Shown here: piece by piece, positions 56,742 through 64,000 of the stretch
Numbering within the stretch: the stretch's first letter is position 1
Layout: every line of letters begins with the position of its first letter
From: Morinoia aosen
Lineage: Eukaryota; Arthropoda; Malacostraca; Amphipoda; Talitridae
NCBI GenBank assembly: GCA_030386875.1
Contig: CM059571.1
Location: 27,646,355 to 27,710,354 of the forward strand
Length of the DNA stretch: 64,000 nucleotides
Direction of reading: 5' to 3'
Made by a program: the position numbers and the translations under genes
Notes under the pieces: model-generated
Told to the model about the DNA's origin: nothing
Seen by the model: the letters and a program-made list of their open reading frames with translations, nothing else
Database searches by the model: none

Positions 56742-58684
56742 GGAGAGGGAATGAACTTTAGTGACAAATTCGCTGAAGAGCTCAAAATGAGGCAAATTAT
56801 CTATCAGCGCATCAATGTCCCCAGCAAGCATAACTCCTACACTACAGCAATAGACTAAAGACAGCCTGTCTGCCCTCCCGAAACTACAAGAGTGAAAAGG
56901 AAGAAAATGAGCTGAATCGACACCCAATAAAACGTCTACAGCACCAGAATTATTCTTCTTCAGCAGCTTATCGGCAAGGTCAATTTTTAACTGACCTGCC
57001 CTTTGGACAATCTTCTCTACTTTACTCAAATTCACTTTCGTTTTTATTTCAGGCACCACGACAGCCTTCACCAGCACTTTCCTCTTCAACTGAAGCGGAA
57101 ACTGCACAATAAGAGTACTCATAACTTTTATTTCATTAAAACCCGTAATTTTTATTCTCACATTCCTTTGCACAATTTTGGCATTAATTCTATGCGCTGC
57201 CGCTTCTGAAATGAAGGTAGTTTGTGAAGCAGGATCGTACATGAACCTCAAGCAAGCATTTGACCCTGGTGGCACAGAAGTGAAAGTAGGAATAAGAACA
57301 TTAATTTCAGATGAAGTTTGCATTACGTTAAATTCAACTACATTTGCCTCTGCTTCTTTCACGCTACCAGAGTGAGATGGTAATCGAGAACTCTCGCCTG
57401 AGAATCTTGGAGTTTGTTTGGATTTACGTACACAAAGGAAAAAGGCATGAAAGGCGTTACATGATTTGCATTTACCCGTAAATTTGAATCTACAAGCAGA
57501 AATTTCATGATTTAGTAGGCCACAGCGAGTACAACCCCTTAGTTGCTTAATTTTAGCCAGCTTTTCTTCCGGCGTCGGAAAAAGAGGGCAATTCGACAAC
57601 TTGTGCTCAGTGGCTGTCGACCTATTTTCGCTAGCACAGAGCCCACACGACCCTTTATTGGTAGCTTTTACCGGTTCACCGTAATTCACGTCAGTAGCCA
57701 TGGCACACGTTTTAGTTTGCTTAACGAAGGAAACGGGATAGAGAGAGCCTCGGTCAGGCTGCTTCATCCTTTCGATCAACTCAAAGGAATGTTGCAGCAG
57801 CTGTTCCAAGGTAGGTTTAGAAGAGTTCGTGATATTTACGAACGAAGTTTTTACGCTCTCAGGCAGTCCTTGCCACAGGAAATACTGACAGAAAATTTTG
57901 GCATCTACATCTAGTCTCTCTACCTGTTCAATGAGAGAACGAGCTTCTGCAGCCCACTGGTATAGATTACCGACATCAGCTCGCAGGGCAGAGATTTGCT
58001 GATCACTGAATATTGTTGCTTAATTTTGCTAGCAAAGGCCTCGCTCAATAGCTGCATAGCATCATCGTACACAGTAGAAGTTAGGACGATGGAATCAATG
58101 ATCTGCTTGGCAGGACCGGCTACCCTTTGTTTGAGATAAGAGTACTTCTCAAATTGAGTCAGATTAAATATAGCAAGAATGGCTTCAAATGAAGAACTAA
58201 ATTTCTCGAACAGCTCAGGTTGGCCATTAAATTTCGGCAGCTCTATTTCAGGTAATTTCAGTTTGGTTAACTGGGAAACATTGACCCTAGGCTCACTTAG
58301 AGGTGAGTTAATTTCGCTGAGCTTGCACTTCAGACGGGACAAAGTGAGACCAAGTTTATCAGAATAAGCCTCGCAGAGCTCGATTTGATCAGAATGCTCA
58401 TCGGATGCCCAAAGACCGTTGGCTAATATCCATTCTTCTATGGCAGTGTCAAGTTCAAATAGTGATACTTTTAGAGACTCCAATTTATCAACATAGAAGG
58501 AAATATCAGCCTCCTCAAAAGGAGGATTGAGCTCTATGCGATTAATAGTTTTAGTTAAAGATTGCCTCTTAGCACTTCTTTGTTTCACTTTCACTTTTGG
58601 TTGAAGATCTTTACTTTTATCATGCTGGGACTCTAGTTTAGATTGGAGTTCCGAAGAACGTTCAAGAATAGCATCCGTAGCCAT
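56739..58684 (-). pseudogene. gag: BEL copy B gag-protease, frameshifted
   Basis: Starts at ATG 58684 and matches copy A with a few per cent difference. It has the same two compensating frame changes (about 57980 and 57815), the same zinc knuckles and the same D-P-A-S protease motif. One extra C near the end (CATTCCCTCTCC) puts gag-pro in phase with pol. The two are then separated only by the UGA at 56739-56741, which is followed by CTAG. Confidence 0.85.
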
Positions 58685-58867
58685 GCCGGAAAATTAGAAT
58701 AGGAACAATCAAGTCCCAGTGCAAGATACAATCGGCTGAGAGGTAAAATATATATGCAATAGAGACTAATCACAGAGCGACCACCCGCACACAAAGACGT
58801 ACTCACGAGCCGAAGAGAAGCAACGCACTGCGGACCAGGACATTGAGGCAGGCGTCTTAGGACACGA

Positions 58868-58885
58868 ATCCGGTTCGAAGGACCA
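58868..58885 (-). promoter_or_regulatory. BEL copy B primer binding site, tRNA-Tyr
   Basis: Identical in sequence to the copy A primer site and adjacent to the LTR end at 58886. Confidence 0.8.
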
Positions 58886-59894
58886 TAGCAAATAAAATGG
58901 GATCGCAGTGTAAAGGATCAAGAAAAAGTACCGTTTCAGAAATCTATTTGCTTCTGCGAGCAAGTTATCAAGAATTTTACACTGTGCGGAAGCTTTGCGC
59001 TTGGCGGCAATGGTACGAGTTGGGGGCAGGCTACACGAGCAGCCACCTCACCCCCCAGGCCCGCCGCTCGCCGTTCCAACTCAATCCACAATCCAAGAAC
59101 TATAAATCGAGCCGGAACTTTGCGCTTGGCGGCATATGGTACGAGTTGGGGGGCAGGCTACACGAGCAGCCACCTCACTGCCCAGGCACGCCGCTCGCCG
59201 TTCCCTCCTTGAGTCTCCAAGCACTGGAAGTAAAGAATGAGAGTGAACATACAGGTACTTGATCCTTAATTGCCTGAAAAAGAATTTACGTAATTAATTT
59301 TAGTTTGTTTGATGAGCCACCATCAAACGCGATCCATCAATATATTGCTCAGAATAATGCGTGATAATGGTTCGGGTCCTAAAGGAAATCTCCATGATAT
59401 AAATGGCAGGGGTTCGGAAACTTTAGGGGTTTGGCAAGTCCGGCAAGCTTCCTCACCTCAAGGCATAACGCCACGAGATGTAGATCCCCTGGTAGTGGAT
59501 TTACGTCCGCCTGTCCCCAGTCTGGTAAGTGGACGCAGCGTGGAAGTCAAGCGCCTCCAGCAGGTCAGTGTGGACCTATGGTGCTCCCCGTAGATAACGT
59601 AGGATATGGCATTAAATGAGCAGTTTACGCCGATGGTGGTGCGCGATTGGAGGTCTGTGAAAAGTCTGATAATTCGGTGCTAATGCACGCTTAAGTATAC
59701 TTCTTATCGATCGTCAGTCGCTAAGAAGAACGGAAACTGCCGGGCCAAGAATTTGTTCCCTACATCCTGCCCTTTAAATCATGAAAATAAATTTACTAAC
59801 CTGATGCTCTTAAATCTAGCTTAAATCTAATAGGCGAGCTGGCAGAATGAAATAAACAAGACAGCATGCCGAACTAAGGCTAGAAATTTGTACA
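58886..59894 (-). repeat. BEL/Pao right LTR (1009 bp)
   Basis: Minus orientation, 5' LTR of copy B. The U3 end ...AATTTGTACA at 59894 abuts the TTAA element. It has two 127-bp units (about 58985-59205). At most sites where the LTRs differ it agrees with the left LTR rather than the middle one. Confidence 0.85.
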
Positions 59895-62171
59895 ATCGGA
59901 TCAAAAAAATTTTCATTCCGGAGGACCCCCTTAAATGAACATTTTCGTTCAACGTACATTTGCGTATGAGACTAGAGAGTTGCGCCAGATCTTTCAGTTG
60001 TTGGCATGATTGAGGATTTTTTCTTCTAAAAAGGCAGTAAAATTGCACGGCAGCGAAACATAAATCTTTAACTGTCAGGAGCAGCGTTGAATATTTGAGT
60101 TAAGAGGCGTGACTTATGGGAGAGCCTCTTGGAGCGCCGGCCAAAGTTCAGAGCAGGTATACCTGTGAAGGACGAGGCACGGCTCGGTGCCCTTACGTCT
60201 GTGAAGTATGAGAGCGACGCCCACATACGTTACTTGGATTAACTTCACAATACAGATACCTGAGCTGTCGAGGTTGATTACGAAGCTGATTCGAAGTGTG
60301 ATTAGTCTATTGTTAGTAACGTCGTTTAGTAACCGTGAACGTCGTTTAGTGAACAAGACAAAAATGACAGTTACACCTAACTTCGTTGTGTAAAAGAATC
60401 TTTCATTATATTTTGTTGAAATCAGATGTATATGTATCGGAGTTTATGGAAGGCTGGTGAATTTTAAAACAAGTTAAAAAGTTTACTGCGATATTTTGAG
60501 CCTGAGTCGATGTCAGCAAATACGTAGAGATACTATTGTGGAATTTATGCTCAACTTCCTCTCAATTTGTCGTTCTCTAGGAAGCAAACGCTAGCGGCAG
60601 AGAGTGTCGTTGAGGCAACTCCTGCTTCACTGGGTTATTATCATGTGCGCGAAAACTTGCATACTCCATTTTACGAGAAAAAAAGTGGGGGAACGTTATT
60701 TATAATATCGTCAGGTTTTATGAAGAAACACTATAAAATGTTGTTTTCGTGTTGGTAACGCGCAGTACTGACTATTTCGACTGACTATTTTGCACGAAGA
60801 TACTAGCATTAGCCTCTTTTGATTTATTACGTATTGCTTTTTTTGCGACAGCGACTTGATGAAACTTAAGGCTTGGCCTAATTTTTGTACTCAAGTTACT
60901 GAACTCAAGTTATATTCATGTGCCCAATGTCTTTTATATCCAACATCAAGCCCTTTTCTCATAAAAATTACTGGAGATTCTGCAGAGTTTTAAAAGAAAC
61001 GGAAGAACTGGGTTCTTAATCTCTGTACATAGTTTTTACAATTGATGGAATGGCTTAGGATGTGAAAAAATTTCTGTAGATACACGTCCCATTTAGGAAT
61101 TTTTTAAAATGAAATGTTGTCATTATTTTGTTACTTAGTAAACGAGCATACGGTTCATGATCGGAATGAGCCACAAAAATGGATGCGAAATCTAAATCAT
61201 GAGAGTGATTTTGACACAAATAGGGCTGAACATTCAATACGACCCATCGTAATCAGATCAAAAATGTGAATAATTTACCGACAACACTTGCTTGAAAGTG
61301 TCAAGAATAAGTTAGTTGTTGAGCTCATTAGAGTGAAGCGCTGATAGTGCATCCTACAACTTCATCTAATATTCTGAAAACTTTGGGATTTGAACTTTTT
61401 CAGATGACACTCTGAACACTATAAATTCAAGCAAAATATTCTAAAACAGGACAGGTGTTCATTGAATTGGGGCGTGCGTTTATCGAAAAATGGGATGACT
61501 GACGCGTAAAACAAACAAACAAAAAAAAACGATGACTGGTGCAGTTACTTCTGAAAGCTTAGCAGCACGGAGACTCAGGGATCATACAGTGGAAACGACG
61601 TATTTCCAGGTGCAAAACGGGGTTCAGCATTTGTTAAAAAATGGGAAGGACGGTTAATCCTATACTCAGATATTAAAGCAAAATTGATGAAGTAACACGC
61701 AGTTAAGATAAGAATGTAGACCAGAATTGCGGAATAAACTTAACCTAGTGAAGTGATTGGAGAGTTACGAGAAACAGAATTGAGGAATTACACAACTAAA
61801 ATGTTCGAGTAAATTGATCACAAATGCTGCATTACCTTAATTTAGATACTATTGATTTTTACGTTACCATATTAAATGATTCTTGAACAGAGAGCATTTA
61901 CGGAATAGATTAGTATGTTTTTAAATTTGAATCTGTTTTTACAAAATGATCCACACCCACGCCAATGCTTCACATTTCCAGGAATTTGAGGAATTGTTTT
62001 TGTCCAGCCCTGGCTGAAGTTGAAGAGTAACTATGAAAGCACTCGGCTGAAGTCTTCAGCGATCAGCGAGAATCTGTAAAATATTTCATAATTCCGTAAG
62101 CAGTCTCTCTTATTAGAGAATAAAACAACGCAGAAGATTTCACCGTCAGGTTTTGAGCGCAAGTGTCCAAG

Positions 62172-62307
62172 TGCATCAAACGACACCCAAACTTATCCGG
62201 ACACGCCCCAGGCCCAACAGATGGTGCCTGCCTTTCTACCAGAAGCGAGATTTCCCACCCATGCATAGGAAATCAGCTCAGCATAAATTGCCACTTGATT
62301 CATGGAT
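62172..62307 (+). repeat. 136-bp dispersed repeat, copy 2
   Basis: Same sequence and length as 45589-45724. Here it runs directly into a tandem array, whereas copy 1 runs into unrelated sequence. Confidence 0.85.
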
Positions 62308-62393
62308 TACCCACCTTGATGGAGCCTTACCCACCCACCTTGATGGAGCCTTACCCCTTACCCACCTTGAAATTACCCACCTTGATGGAGCTT
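62307..62393 (+). repeat. ACCCACCTTGATGGAGCCTT tandem repeat
   Basis: Three to four imperfect units of about 20-24 bp beginning exactly where the dispersed repeat ends. Overlapping short open frames through it are by-products. Confidence 0.85.
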
Positions 62394-64000
62394 GAGGTTA
62401 TCTTGCGCGCTTCCAGTCTTGAGAATTCTTCTGAGATTCCCAGTAACTCGACCAGCAACTCAAGCTAATTATATTTGAGCTCCATCCATCCGGGGGAAAA
62501 TTTTGCGTAAGAGTTTTGCCTGCAGAGAGCAACTTTGAGCTCAAGATCTCGTTAGGGCTCTCTAGAGAATTTCTTAATAGGCACTAGTGAACGATGAGCT
62601 GCTGGAACTGACGAAATGCTTTAATGGCTTTGAATAACAGAAAATGGGAGGTTGGAGGAGTAAGTAAGATTCAGGTGGTGTTGAAGTGTGATGGGATGGC
62701 TTTAGCTCCAAGATTGCAACTTATGACACTCAGTGTTTCCTCAACTGCCAAAGAATAAAGGGTTTTTAAAACTTATCTATATTTTTCCTGCGTCAATAAT
62801 GAAGCATGAAGAATTTAATCTCTACACCTTAAAGTTAACCAATTATTTTTGCGGTTACGAGCAATCTGTCATTTCTGCGCACCATGGCGATGAATTGAGA
62901 ACAGTAAATCCACCGCTCCCAGTCAATAAGCTTAGCAAGATTGTGTCTCATTATCCACAACGTAATTTTTGACGCTTTCATGTTGCTTTCGAATTTTTCG
63001 TCAAACGATGGTGGAGCAGAGACTCGCTTAATGATCAACAAATCTGAAATCAGCTTCGGAAATCCTAATTATGCGATTGACTGATTCCCCTCGCGCCGAA
63101 ATTACATAAAAGAATGCGGCGGCCTCAGTAATTGATGCGAGAGCCAAGGATGCGTGTTAGGGGCCATTATGTCCCATGTGAGTTATTAGCCCAGATAATG
63201 GAGCGCGGCGCAAAACATCGCAATACAATCAGGTTAATTTGTCACGGCGGCGTCAACGTGAGATACGCGGTAGGCTGCGTGACGTGCGAACGCTTCGCAC
63301 CTCGTGGCGTGTCCAAATAAAGTTTTGGTGGACCATTGATTTCTATTCACTGTAGAAGGGACAATTATTCGTATTCCGATAAATACTGGTTTGGTTTAAT
63401 TTCCTAACATCAGTTCCTCATAAAGTCTTTAATTTTACGAAATTTGGTGTCTATTAGCTAGAGCTTAACTATTTTTTAAATTGAAGATTTTAAAAGTCAT
63501 CATAATCTTCAGTTGTTTCAAAGGAAATTTTTACAAAAAAATGGGTGGAAAAGTATTGATGTAAATTTACCTTTTGGCTCCATTACGTAGAGGCATAAAC
63601 CATGTTTTGCAATATTAATACTGTTTTCCTAATTGTTGACAAGTTTTCTGTGTCGTGGCCTTCTTCCTGATAATTGTGACGAAAAAATCATTTAATCCAT
63701 GCCACACGGAAGTTCCGAACAGAGGAGTTACATCATTATTTAGCATATACCAAAGTCTGAGAATTGAATCGATTACGTCGCGTAAATTGTAGTATACGTA
63801 ATTGAAGATAAAGAAAAAGTTCACGACTTTCCTTTACGGGAGAGCATAACGTCTGCTGGTATGCCTTTCTATCGCCTTTGACAGATAGGTGTATTGGTTT
63901 AGCGTGACTAGCGTGTAAAAAAAACATCTTACAGAAGGAACTCCAGTTACAGAAGTTGTAGTTCTGAGTTGCAGAAGGGACTACAATTTCTTGTCAACTA

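Larger units (their letters stand above)
47691..59894. mobile_element. BEL/Pao composite: two head-to-head copies, three LTRs
   Basis: Order: LTR(+) 47691-48952, gag-pol copy A on plus to about 54676, LTR(-) 54677-55684, 114 bp of unmatched sequence, truncated pol-gag copy B on minus 55799-58684, LTR(-) 58886-59894. Both outer ends are the TGTAC (U3) end of an LTR. The middle LTR joins copy A exactly at its U5 end. No 4-6 bp target duplication was recognised (AGTTA on the left, ATCGG on the right). Confidence 0.85.
46590..59930. mobile_element. 1.13-kb TTAA element, copy 1, split by BEL/Pao composite
   Basis: Perfect TTAA flanks (46586-46589 and 59931-59934) and a 13-bp inverted end GGGGGTCCTCCGG on both sides. 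The element sequence is 46590-47690 and 59895-59930. Together they align with the reverse complement of 18218-19349, which shows that the BEL/Pao composite is an insertion close to the right end. It carries the same three ~95-bp internal repeats in alternating orientation (about 46795-46900, 47235-47330, 47455-47560). Confidence 0.75.
59935..64000. other. Gene-free stretch
   Basis: No supported gene, only ORFs below 105 codons without domains. It contains the second 136-bp dispersed repeat (62172-62307) with a short tandem array attached. It also has a small direct repeat ACGTCGTTTAGT at 60318-60351. Confidence 0.45.

Noticed and set aside
47691..59894. A new class of reverse-transcribing element with terminal inverted repeats
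   Set aside because: The terminal repeats end exactly at a tRNA-Tyr primer site and begin with TG, and copy B taken alone has two LTRs in the same direction. The parts are ordinary BEL/Pao; only their arrangement is unusual.
46590..59930. piggyBac element based on TTAA flanks
   Set aside because: The ends start GGGGG rather than CCC, and no transposase is present. Kolobok-like is a better, still unproven, assignment.

Overview
The window reads as arthropod (most likely insect) nuclear DNA: AT-rich, no operons, no recognisable host exon, and dense in mobile elements typical of arthropods (Ty3/Gypsy and BEL/Pao LTR retrotransposons, a CR1-like LINE, a Penelope-like element, Tc1/mariner relatives, a short Helitron and several TTAA-flanked non-autonomous DNA elements). 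The species cannot be named from the sequence. No host protein gene, rRNA or convincing tRNA gene was found.

Layout. 600-3060: decayed CR1-like LINE reverse transcriptase. 3238-13507: a TTAA-flanked inverted-repeat element split by a Ty3/Gypsy element (3488-13025) with gag, a -1 frameshift signal, pro-pol, and three LTRs sharing two internal pieces. 13512-16007: no gene seen. 16008-21856: a four-level nest, in which a Penelope-like element with an inverted terminal copy holds a CAGTCTG-ended DNA element in its GT microsatellite. That element holds a 1.13-kb TTAA element and a nearly intact mariner-like transposon. 22680-23540: relic Tc1-like transposase. 23541-28290: no gene seen. 28290-29400: fold-back-like tract. 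29895-30775: 0.3-kb-arm palindrome with a 219-bp Helitron in one arm. 30889-32372: another TTAA element with a small inverted-repeat element inside. 35440-36650: relic Tc1-like transposase on the minus strand. 36825-37421: deleted mariner-like element. 37424-46585: apparently gene-free, with two hairpins and short tandem repeats. 46590-59930: second copy of the 1.13-kb TTAA element, split by a 12.2-kb BEL/Pao composite. 59935-64000: no gene seen.

The most unusual locus is the BEL/Pao composite (47691-59894). Two copies lie head to head with 1-kb LTRs in inverted orientation, so both outer ends are U3 (TG) ends, and a third full LTR sits in the middle. Both copies carry the same gag frameshifts, the same altered protease motif and a lost RT catalytic Asp, so they descend from one already defective template. 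The LTRs carry a 127-bp minisatellite (4 units in one, 2 in the others), and the primer site matches tRNA-Tyr. Copy B has its gag-pro and pol frames separated only by a UGA in the UGA-CUAG readthrough context.

The Gypsy element shows a textbook U UUU UUA slippery heptamer just before the gag stop that opens into protease. Its integrase has the second catalytic Asp replaced by Glu. No element here is demonstrably autonomous today; the mariner-like element (one frameshift, 113-bp TIRs, TA duplication) and the Gypsy element (two in-frame stops) are the least decayed.
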